Source of the DNA: Apiotrichum sp. Y4204
Lineage: Eukaryota > Basidiomycota > Tremellomycetes > Trichosporonales > Trichosporonaceae
NCBI GenBank assembly: GCA_025531455.1
Contig: JAMYHL010000035.1
Coordinates: 186,001-250,000 of the forward strand
DNA: 64,000 bases
Direction: 5' to 3'
The notes under the pieces: generated by a model
What the model was told of the DNA's origin: nothing
What the model saw: the letters and a program-made list of their open reading frames with translations, nothing else
Databases searched by the model: none
Made by a program: the position numbers and the translations under genes
Part shown: piece after piece, positions 36,877 to 46,774 of the stretch
How the letters are laid out: the number at the start of each line of letters is the position of its first letter
Position numbering within the stretch: the stretch's first letter is position 1

Positions 36877-37203
36877 CTACTGAATGTCCTTGTCGATGAC
36901 GAAGGTCTGGCCGTTGAGTTTCCAGACGCCACCATGACGAGCATTGCCACACTGGTTGATGATGTTGGCAAACGCGTCCCAGCAGTGGTAAAGGTTGCCG
37001 TCGGGGCCCCAGGCCTCAAATTTGTAGTTGACGTTGTTGACGGAGATAATACGCTTGCGGTACGAGCCCGAATCCTGGCAAACTCGCGCGCGCATGTCCC
37101 AGGCGTCGCGGCCCTGACCGATACCGGAACCATCGCCGTAGCAATCGGCAGCGAGAGCGGCGGGAACGATAGCGGCAATGGCGGCGAGGGCGAAAAGCTT
37201 CAT
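36877..37203 (-). CDS. small secreted four-cysteine protein
   Basis: A single-exon frame of 108 residues begins with a clear signal peptide (MKLFALAAIAAIVPAALAA) and leaves a mature domain of about 90 residues with four cysteines: DCYGDG, RVCQDSG, LYHCWDAF and NQCGNA. Four well-spaced cysteines and a Trp/Gly-rich sequence suggest a compact two-disulfide secreted protein. It resembles in layout the small secreted effector-like proteins of basidiomycetes, but I cannot assign a named family. A longer frame opens at 37359, but the signal peptide places the start at 37203. A TATA-like box lies about 120 bases upstream. Stop codon and length are unambiguous. Confidence 0.78.
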   Translation of the reverse strand: MKLFALAAIAAIVPAALAADCYGDGSGIGQGRDAWDMRARVCQDSGSYRKRIISVNNVNYKFEAWGPDGNLYHCWDAFANIINQCGNARHGGVWKLNGQTFVIDKDIQ

Positions 37204-37320
37204 GTTGAAATTCACGTGTAACTGGAGTTGGAAGCGGCTGAGTGCGCAGGAAGTCGATGGTGAAGTTTGATTGTCGTCGAAGATGTCGATGAAGAGAGAG
37301 AAACGCACCTCCCGTGCTCG

Positions 37321-37331
37321 CCTTTTATATC
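37321..37331 (-). promoter_or_regulatory. TATA-like box of the small secreted protein gene
   Basis: On the minus strand the sequence reads GATATAAAAGG, about 120 bases before the start codon at 37203. Position and match to the fungal TATA consensus support a core promoter element. Confidence 0.5.
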
Positions 37332-38809
37332 TTCCAGGTAGGACAAGTCGCCATTGCACGGTACGCTGAGGATGTTTAAGGTGTGTTCAGAACGACAGTA
37401 TCTCGCACAGAAGGGCGACATGTAAACAACACCAACTTGCTGGGATTCGGGTCCATACTCCATCCTGACGGACTTGGGACGTTCACCGCGACCGGTTTGA
37501 CCACGCTTGAAGGCGGCGCGGTCCACTTTTGCCATCTTTCTGGAACGAACGTGGGATTAGATTGGTCATCTTCGAAGATTAGCTGCTGCTGTTCTATGGA
37601 CCAGTGCGATTGAGCCATCGCAACAGTTCCCAGCCAGTTTGAATGGGAAAAGTGCCTACTCGTCGATCTTGCATGCGGTTTTGCAAATCAGGAACCTCAG
37701 GGACACGCTCGAGGCTTGAGTCTGCATCTCCAACCGTCGACAGCAGTTGCGGGGCTCAAGAGTCGGGGGCGAAGGCCTATCCCATGGCTTCTGCGGCTTA
37801 TCCAAAAGGTGGAGCGCACTCCGCTGCATACATACTGTCTCTGGTGGCGAGCAGAGCACTTGTGCAGATGACGATTGCCTTGTAGACTGACGGCGGCAGG
37901 TGTCCGATACAGTGTGGACGGACTGGTGTGATGGCTCGATCACGCTGGTCCATAGAACATCAGCGATAAGATTAGCTCGAGCATTCCGCTCCACCCACAT
38001 GGTGTTGTCTTTCCGAACTTTAAACACCGGACTGAGCCTTGCTTCCTTTTCTGTTATTTCTAGCAGTTCAGTATAGCAGTATCCAATAAACTGGTATTCG
38101 GAACTGAACCCACTGGATTCTTTTACAGATGCGTAAGGTGTTACACCCTAAATCTGCTTCTGTATTAGAAAGAAGCTTCAGAAGCACAGATCTCAAGGTC
38201 CCGGCGTTGTGATGTTAGCATGCTAGTGTATCATGAATTTCAGATTTAGAAGTGGCGGTGCATACCCGTCATCTGTATCCAGCTATCCAGGCATCGAGGT
38301 CACTTGTGTCCGTCGGAAACAGTACCACACTGCTTCCAGTTGCGGGAAGCCTTCCTTGAGGGTTCGGTCATGTGTGAGTGCCGAGATCTGCGAGCCGGTG
38401 TACCCCGCCATCGCGCGTTGCGAGCCCATCTCCTTCTCTCTTGACGCAGGCATGGGGTTAGCACGGCAAGAACGAGATTGAGGGAAGACTGCGGGCATAA
38501 GCGATTTGCGATAGAGTGGACATGAGAACACGTCTCAGTCCCAGGGTCCCATCCTCTGGAGAAACGTTAGTGAAGTGGCGATGAAACGACATGGTCGGCC
38601 CGGCGAGCCGGGCCGGGAAGCCGGTAACGGCCGACTCCTCACCCGGGTGGCTCGGCCGAAGCCATAAAGAGCAAGGGAAATTATGTGACATCATATGCTG
38701 TTGTGGACTTGTGATCGTGTTGACATCGTGTACATACAGTACTGTACCCACATGGAATCAGACGACGATAGATGAGATAGAGGCAATGACCAGTGATTGG
38801 ACTACAGAA
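37332..38809. other. intergenic region with weak coding-like fragments
   Basis: Two minus-strand frames (37618-37376 and 38027-37656) have plausible composition in part (for example MAQSHWSIEQQQLIFEDDQS and ERNARANLIADVLWTSVIEP), but no motif or supported splicing. They may be remnants of a decayed gene. A hairpin-forming GC-rich segment lies at 38597-38666. Confidence 0.35.
38597..38666. repeat. GC-rich inverted repeats, possible hairpin pair
   Basis: Positions 38597-38614 are an 8-base inverted repeat (GGCCCGGC/GCCGGGCC) around GA. A second pair follows: CGGCCGA near 38637 and TCGGCCG near 38661. Both lie within 220 bases beyond the F-box stop codon, in its likely 3' untranslated region or just past it. 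Confidence 0.5.
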
Positions 38810-40772
38810 CTACTTAGGTTCGAAGGATGTGAACCGCAGAAGCATGCTCTCCGGGTCGCGCTCGTCGTTTCCCCCGAGTCCCCAAGAATCGTCCTCATCG
38901 CAGTAGGGCTTATACAGGGTCTCCAACAAGTAACTGCCGAAGAAGTGTTTAAAGGTATACCGTCCCGTCTCGAATGGGGTTCCGATCACCGAGCCTGACA
39001 GAGTTGGCGGTGGCATGTCGGGCGAGATGAGGGGCAACCTGCCGAGGTCCAGAAGAATCACGCTTCTCATAAGATCATCCTCCAGTACCAGTGTGTCATG
39101 GACAATATCGACAACCATGATTGGCTCAATCGTCATAAGCACAATTGATCGCTCAGCGATATATCCGTCACGCTGACCAGGTGGGACGCCGAGGGCACCG
39201 TCGAGAACTGCTTGCATGTGCGGGATAATAAGGTAGCCCTCTCCCAAGTGGAAGATACCCGCGCCACTGCGGTGGACCCACATACTCGAGAGTTCAGCGC
39301 GCAGTTGTGACTAGGACTCACTGGAGCACTTCACATGCACTTTGGAATTCGTCGATGGCGTTGAGGTACGCTTCACTGTTTCTATCCAAAGGAGTGATCG
39401 CTATGGGGCGGATACCTTCGGTCTCGTCCTGCTCCTTCAACTCAAAGACAAAGGCCGGACGATCCCAGTCGCTCAACTGTTGAGGGAGCGAGACTACTAG
39501 CTCCCCTGTACGGCGTGAGTAGACCTCTGCAGTTCCGCAATCCTCATTGTGATTGACATCCACAAACATGTATCGGTCTGTAAATGTAATCATGTCGGTC
39601 TGATGTCAGACGGTACAGGCAGAGCACTCACGTCGTTGCCGAGCTTTGAGTTCGGCTCGCCTGAGACATCCCATGCTTCCTTCGTGAAGGTTTGGCCGGT
39701 GACTCTCTCCCATTGCGCCACCGAGTTGTGCACTTTTGCGATTTCCAGATGGTCTCCGCAGTTGTCCAGATCATAATATCTAATGTTCAATTTATCGCGT
39801 ATGGACGCGAATTGTTGAAGATGTCTGTCGCGCGGAGAGATGGCGTCCAGGTCGTTGCATAGATTGTTGAAGGTCCGTCCTGAGACGTACGTATCGGAAA
39901 TTTCGAAGCGAGAATGTTCCTTGCCACCGAACAAGCCAATGTTTCCAAGCGGCTCAAATGTATGCTCCATGAATGGAAGGACAGCAATATAGCGGACGCT
40001 ACCCGTGGTGCGTTCCACGCAAATAAGTAGCGACTGTGGAGATGGAGCGTCCGTTTGGGCCGTGAACAACAGGGCATCGTCTCCGACGTCTTCACCAATA
40101 AATTGCAAGTGTTTATACCCGAACGGGATATACAGAGGCACAGTGAATGTAGTGACCACACGCCCGTGTGCCAGGTTAGCCCTTGTTTTGACGTGGTGGA
40201 TGTCTTTGTTTGTGAGCACGACCGAACAACACCCATTGCTCACATAGTCGACGCCAATCGGGCCTGTCTAGACGTGTCCCCCATTGATACACCAAGTCGG
40301 TGGCTTGTGGGATTTCGGGTTCCCTGACATCTCCATTTTCATCGAAGATGAGTTCACGAATTGGATCATCGGCGCGAAGTTTGTCGATGACCTCGGCTTT
40401 ATACTCTTCTGCCCAGCGGCTACGGAGGCCAATCATGTCTGACGTCAGCAAGGGCATCAACAAGAACTCACGCATCGTCGCCGCGTCCGCTGGTGGGCCA
40501 GAAACGCCTCGACCATCCCCCTCGGGCATGCAGCCAGCGTCGGGAGGCAATGAGCCCTTGTCAAGCGCCGACAGGCGCCATCTTGTAGTCTTGTCAATCG
40601 TTTCAAGGGCGAGAAACAGGCTACGCCACAAGGACCTGTCATCGCGGATGAGGCTTTGCCAGGCAGAACAGACACGCTCCGCAGTTACCAGCGTCTGTAC
40701 TTCGACCTGCGATAAGATGACTAGAAGAAGGTCCGGCGGGAGGCGACCGAAGAGGGCGTCGGTTCCAGCCAT
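38810..40772 (-). CDS. F-box protein
   Basis: The N-terminal region is an F-box: LFGRLPPDLLLVILSQVEVQ, then VTAERVCSAWQSLIRDDRSLWRSL, which would bind Skp1 in an SCF ubiquitin ligase. DRPDWRRL follows. A 40-base intron (donor GTGAGC at about 40241, acceptor AAAG) then restores frame into the exon with IHHVKTRANLAHGRVVTTF. The rest, about 470 residues in several exons, resembles the beta-rich, repeat-poor C-terminal domain found in many expanded fungal F-box families (for example VPLYIPFGYKHLQFIGEDVG, MITFTDRYMFVDVNHNEDCG). It ends in LLRFTSFEPK. Its target is unknown. The start at 40772 was chosen because the F-box begins nine residues later; a frame from 40955 has a leader of non-coding character. 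Confidence 0.78.
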
Positions 40773-41264
40773 GCCGACAACAACTGCGAAGTTCGGGAAG
40801 GGAAGGCTGGAGGAACGGTGGGATGAATAAAAGGATGAAAGGAGGAAATGGATGGGTGGATAAATGCCATTGCGGACACGTCTAAGAAAATGTTGGCGAG
40901 ATGATGTGGTGTGGTGCTGTGCTGAGCTGCACTGCTGTGCTTTCCTGGGGGGCATTCTGATGCTCGTAATGTCAGGGTGAAACCGGTTGTCTGTTTCGTC
41001 CCCTGTGTTTCAGCACTTCAGCATCCCCTTGTGATGTTCTCACCCACGTACTCTACTGGATTTGCATATCCGCTCAAATGATCATAAGAGTTGGAGAATG
41101 TATCGACGCAGCCATATTGATGGAAATGGAATGGAAATGCATGCAATCTATGAACAGAGCCGATGCCCGATCGAACTAATAAAGAACAACGATGTTACGT
41201 CTCTCGTTCCTCATGGTAATCTCGCGAAAATGTGCGACATACTACAACACACCGCGACGTTCAT
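40773..41264. other. intergenic region between F-box and RNase-like genes
   Basis: This 492-base region separates two genes on the minus strand. It should hold the F-box promoter and the RNase-like gene 3' end. No other feature is visible. Confidence 0.5.
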
Positions 41265-42628
41265 TTACGCGGGCTGACAGTCGTGGTAACCTTCGCTGCC
41301 TTGGTGTTCAACAACTTTCGTGAAGAACTTGTTCTTAGTGCTGTAGATGACACGATAGTCTCCGGGGAAGCTGATAACGCGAATAGGGTAAGTTGCTCCC
41401 CCGGTAGTCACAAGGTGTGGGTAAGCTGATGTCAGTGCTTGGCAAACTGGAAGCGGGAATCCACTCACGGCCCTTATACTCTGTGAGCTTTCCTATGGCA
41501 TTGTGCTTTTGCCGAGCTGTAGCCAAGGCACTCTTAATCTGAGCGGCTGTGATCAATTGGGTCCTGCACCGCCAGTTTGTGATTTTGTCGTCATGAAGGG
41601 CCTGCTTCTCCTTAGCGGTCAATTTCGTCGAAGGCTCAGGCGTGGCTGCAGGCGAGGCCGCAGGCGAGGCGCAGCTCGCCCCGCTACCGCTACCACCCGA
41701 GCCAGCCCCTGCACCGCTTTGACGACGACATAAGGCTGAAGCGCGGTTTTTGCCCTTGCGAGCCTTGCGGTTGGCCTTCCTATTGACCTTACCGTTGGCC
41801 TTGCGGTTGGTCTTGCTGTTGACCTTGCCGTTCGCCTTGCGGTTGGTCTTGCTGCTGACCTTGCCGTTGCCCTTGCGGTTGGCCTTGCTGCTGACCTTGC
41901 CGTTGNNNNNNNNNNNNNNNNNNNNNNNNNNNNNNNNNNNNNNNNNNNNNNNNNNNNNNNNNNNNNNNNNNNNNNNNNNNNNNNTTGCTGCTGACCTTGC
42001 CGTTCGCCTTGCGGTTGGTCTTGCTGCTGACCTTGCCGTTCGCCTTGCGGTTGGTCTTGCTGCTGACCTTGCCGTTCGCCTTGCGGTTGGTCTTGCTGCT
42101 GACCTTGCCGTTGACCTTGCTGTTTGCCTTGCCGTTTGCCTTCTTGCGACTAGTGCGGCTTTTCCCTACGCTCTTGCCAGTGCCTTTGCGAGTCGCCTTC
42201 CCTCTGCTGCTGGTCTTCCCGGCAACCCTGGATTTCCCCTTGCCCTTGCTGTTTCCGCTCGACTTGACCGGCTTGACCTTTTTCCTGGCCGGCTTTCGAG
42301 TTTTCGCGGTCTTGCGCCCCTTTGCCTTTGCAGGTCGGCGTTGTTTTGATTTTACGGGGCGGCGCTGTTGAGCACGACCGCGACCGCGGGCAGCTAGGTG
42401 TTGCTCTGGGGCAAAGCCTGTGGTGACTCCCCCAAGTACCACCGAGCTGAGAGTCGCTGCCTGCTGCTGTATGGACGTGTCGGTTTCATCGCCCGAGCGC
42501 TTGTGGACACCCTGGCTGTCGACTGTGTGAGGTGCAGCAAGCACCGATAAGACGACCGTGTACGCGGCGAACAGCTAGGGATGAGCTCGGCCATGGCATC
42601 CAGCAGAACTCACGTGAAATAACCGCAT
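41265..42628 (-). CDS. secreted protein with lysine-rich 12-residue repeats and RNase T1/U2-like C-terminal domain
   Basis: Three exons are supported: 42628-42614, 42574-41469 and 41425-41265, with introns of 39 and 43 bases (GTGAGT donors, the second with a CTGAC branch). The first two exons encode a signal peptide (MRLFHLFAAYTVVLSVLAAP) and then a Lys-Arg Kex2-like site (GVHKRS). A very basic Lys/Arg/Ser/Gly region follows, then tandem 12-residue units of the type GKVSSKTNRKAN, broken by the N-run. After a Gly/Ser/Pro linker the last 90 or so residues resemble microbial guanyl/purine RNases (N1/T1/U2, the family that also includes ribotoxins): YPH, PGDYRVIY and VEHQG correspond to the regions of His40, Arg77 and His92 of RNase T1, and cysteines flank the domain. 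I see no residue matching the catalytic Glu58. Activity is therefore unproven. A fungal antagonistic or nutritional ribonuclease is inference. Confidence 0.72.
41763..42130 (-). repeat. 36-bp tandem repeat array (12-residue lysine-rich unit)
   Basis: Near-identical 36-bp units recur at 41985, 42021 and 42057 with a diverged copy at 42093, and more units lie left of the gap from about 41763. Each encodes a unit like TNRKANGKVSSK. Units nearest the gap are most alike, as in a recently expanding array. Confidence 0.9.
41906..41984. other. assembly gap (79 N) inside the repeat array
   Basis: The run of N interrupts the 36-bp array. Its length is not compatible with the repeat period or with the reading frames on the two sides, so it is a placeholder or an estimate. 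Confidence 0.98.
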
Positions 42629-42685
42629 GATTGCTCGCGGTTGCGAGGTTGGGCAGGTATGAGGTTGATCTAAGTGCACTTGTGG

Positions 42686-42757
42686 TTTGTGGTGAGTGGT
42701 GAGTGAGTAGTGAGTGATGACCGGTGAGAGGTGAGCGGTGAGCGGTGAGCGGTGAGG
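42686..42757. repeat. GGTGAGC/GGTGAGT-type tandem repeats upstream of the RNase-like gene
   Basis: Ten or so imperfect copies of a 7-base GGTGAGY unit lie 60-130 bases upstream of the start codon at 42628, in the promoter or 5' leader. Confidence 0.7.
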
Positions 42758-42814
42758 CGCGAGGCAGAGGTCTCTGTTGAGAATATCGATCCGAGTTTGT
42801 TGCTTCCCTCAACG

Positions 42815-42821
42815 CTTTATA
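42815..42821 (-). promoter_or_regulatory. TATA-like box of the RNase-like gene
   Basis: The minus strand reads TATAAAG about 190 bases before the start codon at 42628. Distance fits a core promoter with an untranslated leader containing the GGTGAGY repeats. Confidence 0.4.
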
Positions 42822-45800
42822 CGCTTACCGCTCACGATGAGAAAACGAGTTCCGCAGTGATAAGCAAAGCATGTTACACATAATGGAGTATCACGATCTT
42901 GCCTGATCTCTTGGATCAAACATGTGTTCACCTGAGACTTACCACAATTCCTGAAATGTGCTTCACAAAGCGGCACACGTGCACACGGTACTGTAACATG
43001 CATGTAACACCCACGCGCCGCGGACGAGGCCCATCGCAGAAGTATCAACTTTTGCGGAGCAGGACCGATGAAACTCACGGAGTGTATACCACCTTACCAG
43101 CCACACCCGTTGTGCCAACAGTTTGTAGTGTCAAACGTCTCATGGGACACCCATTGGCACGTAATGCTGAGTCTTGAAACGAAGCAGGGCAGATCGTCGC
43201 TGTTACTCGTGGGGTTACTTCCTGTTAATGCTTGGCGGAGGAACGAGTGTCCCTGAGCACAGTTCAGAAACACCGCTTAATGCATCCCCTGTATTGACAC
43301 AGTCGATTTCTCGTTATTCCCATCCATCTCTACCCATCCTTCCACTTGCAATGTCAATGTGAGCCCGTTCTGCTCTGAGCTCCGAGGCTGTGTATCGCAT
43401 CGTCACAGTGAGTGTAGCCGTGTTACAGAATGTGGCCGAAGACCAGGTAATGAAACCTGAAACGCACTCTCTGCCGAACAAAAGCCCTGCAATACAGATG
43501 TCGAAAATCGCGGCTCTCGGTACATAACGCCTGTAAGGTGATCATACTCAGACACACTCAGTGCAAGGTCTGGTTGCAATACTGGCCCATATAGCGCTTC
43601 TACCGGCGACGTTGCAGATGTGCGCACATCAGTTTGTCACAGTGGGAGAATGTAAGGATGTCGTCAACCCCGGTGGCAGTGCTGGGGATGTAAAGCACCT
43701 CGTCCTCTGCCTGGTCACATTGGAGTGGGCATGAAGAAGCGAGGGGGCTACCAAGACATTGTTCAGCGTTGCCGAAGGTTGGTCTCCCGTGCTATTGCCT
43801 GGCTGTTGGTCTGGGAGTTTGCTGTGCAGCTCTATGTGCGCTCAAGAGGAAGCGTGCAAAAGGACAGCAACGCGGCCTGCAGAATGGAGCATCCGATGAT
43901 CGCTTCATAGAACATGCATCACAAGAGGCACACCGACGTACATGTACATTACCAATATATCTGTGCAGTACAGCATGCGAAGTTCCAGGACTTCGCAACT
44001 CGATGCAGAACGAATTACGCCTCATGAACTCGGTGAAGGAGTTGTGCACGCGACCATTATAAAGCTGCAGGTTTATCCGAATGATGGGTGCCACCATTCC
44101 AGCAATTGTTAATCTCTCATTCCTGAACAGACAGCAGGCCAATGGACTCTCACTATCTCGGGGTGGTCGTTTATCAAATCTGCCATCAGGGGCCAGGACT
44201 CGGCCTCATTTCGCATATTCAGTCCCCTATGCTGTGGGTATTTCGGTCTGTTTGGCGGTAAAGTCTTGCTATATTCAGGATTATTAGTCCCAAATCATGG
44301 ATCGTGGGCGGAGAGGATCTGTGGAATCGGATCAGTCATTCCCATTGGACTGCGAGATCAATATCATGATCTAGATCAAAATTCGGGGGAGTGATCTGTG
44401 ATCTGGATGCCAGGCATGACGGATAACGGATTCCCACCGCCCGACGCGATAGCCCGAGGTGACACTGGATGAGCATGGAGCTACGTGGGCAACATCGGCA
44501 GCAACTGGCACTAACGCCGTGACTGGCCGCTCGTCGGATCGTCGTGACCGTTACTGTCGTCACCGTCACGCCGCGCCGAGCTCAGACTTCACCGAGCGTG
44601 CCGAGCACATACCGATGTACACACGCGCTCACTGTACGCATGTACGCCGTTCATATGCGCGGCGTTCACATGCACCACTGATCGGTTGAATCGGTTGTCA
44701 GTGAGACCCGCCTCGGACTGTCATTTGAAGACCTCTGGGGATGTAACCTCGTCGTCTTGGCAATCGAGACACGAGACGTCACGAGCAGCCCAGCCGGGTG
44801 GCAACTTGCAGCTTGCAGACTTGGCCCGTGGGCCTGTAGATTGCAGCCGGGCTTCGCACATCGCCGCCTTGAGAGGAGAAGGCGGAGAACGCGGCGGACC
44901 AAGAGGCTAGAGATTAAGAGGACTCAGACTCAAACTCGCGGTTGGTGGGACCACGGTCATATCGCCGGATATCGGATAATCCTTTTCTCGATCAACAGCC
45001 TCGTCCTCCGCTCCGGTCTATCATGATCTCGGGATGACGAGAGGCGATCTCTCTGACGCTGGTGTGCTCCGCAAGACACGGCAAGACATGCACTAGATCC
45101 ACTATCGCTCGAGTCCAGGCTGGACGATACGTACGATACTCCACCATGCCGAACAACTAGCCGCGGAGCATCGCACTCGGCCCGGCCATCACAGGCTCAC
45201 ATACCGCCCTGGCGGAATGGGGTCGTCGGCTCCGCCGGTTCTTGCAGACAAGCATGGTTTGCTCTTCTAGCACTTGACGTTTAGCTCCTCGAGATCTCAT
45301 CACTCCACAGCTCGGATGAACGGTAGCGCGGAGTACAAGTTGCTCAGAGCGGAAAGAAGAACACGCTGTGCAAATCTTGCAATCACTGGTGCACTGGTGC
45401 AACCCAACCCTAATTTCTTATTCTGCTCTCCTGCAGTCGCTTGCTCACTTTGATCCTTTTGCACGCTTGCACTCGCCCGCCGATCCAAGAAGCGGAGGCA
45501 GAAAATGGGGGCCTCGCTGATCCGCCATTAATTATTAAGGCCGCGTCCACGCAGGGATAGCTCAGGGATTACTCAGGGCGCACAGATATTCCAGACCCAG
45601 GCCACCCTCCATGACACACACACACGATTCCCGGCGCTGTTTAGCACGGTCTCGGCTGCCACGCCGGCCGAGGCGCACTCTGACGCTCAGGAATTCAGGG
45701 AGATGGAGAGTCATGTGGGTCATGGCTCTCAGGGAAACTCAGGGTTATATTTGTCCATTTGCGTTCCTGGACCGGCTTAATATAGCGCGACATGAGTGTT

Positions 45801-46774
45801 GTTTAAATTTTTGGCAGCCGACCAAAATACGTGATTTTTTTTTTCTGGCTGGCAAGTGGCCGATTTGGTGACCCTTTCTCTGCGCCACGGTACCATTGCG
45901 TCCATCTAGGGCCCATGCCGCGAAGGACAGGGGGAGCAGGTGCCCACATGCATACAGTCTGCCCTCGAGTTCCTCTGATCTGACCCTGTCTTTGTTCTTT
46001 GTCAATGGCAGTCTCGGATCGGGAGGGCGCCGGCCTGTCTCGCAGCCTCGCGTCCAAGGAACAGAAGCCTGACGCTGTGTAATGTCGACACACGGCCCGG
46101 GCTCGCGGCTCGCGGCTCGCGGCGACTTTACGGCGTGCAAACACACACGACGCGCGCAGAAAACGTAAACGCATGCCCCCGATTCCGACCGCGCCATGAA
46201 ATATTGAGGGTGCTCCTGCCCATGAATGTACGAAAGTGAAGCAGAGCGCGGAGCGCGGAGCATGGCCAGCTCGGAGCGCTGCTCGTTCACAGAATTGTAC
46301 CGACGCTGCCTCTTGGCGGCACACACGAGGCCCCGAAATGGTCGGACCCCAGTTCCACACTGCTCGAGACCCCCCCGTCCTCCGCCCTCCTCGCTCTTCG
46401 CTCCTCACGGGATCGCGGGGCGGATACACACATCCAGTGCACCGGGCACACAGCACCCGCACGCACGCCCACCCATGAGCGCGCTGCCGCCCTCCCTCTC
46501 GCTCTCGCGCTGCTCCTCGCTGCCGCGATCACCGAACCTGTCCCATCCACCCCCTCATCCCACGTCCAGCGATATATAATGAACTGCCCTCGGATCCATC
46601 ATCCCCCATCCCTCAACACAAAAATCCCATACACCGCGCCTTCGCAAGTCGAATCCGCCTTACTGTAGACCAGTACAAGTATCTCCTCGACCAGACTCTC
46701 TTTGCCCACACTCTCTTCCCGGTCCACTCTCATTTTTTCGTAGTTTGAACACCACACAACAAACGAAAACCAAA
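42822..46774. other. 4-kb intergenic region, no gene recognised
   Basis: Many short frames are present, none with protein-like composition, motif or supported splicing. The last 200 bases contain a TATA box (46573-46580) and a CA-rich leader of the next gene. Confidence 0.4.
46573..46580 (+). promoter_or_regulatory. TATA box of the DPBB protein gene
   Basis: TATATAAT lies about 200 bases before the start codon at 46775. The stretch between is pyrimidine-rich then A-rich, as in highly expressed fungal genes. Confidence 0.55.

Noticed and set aside
41763..42130. Repeat array considered as a CRISPR or satellite
   Set aside because: Units are contiguous without spacers, keep one coding frame and lie inside an exon, so this is a coding repeat.
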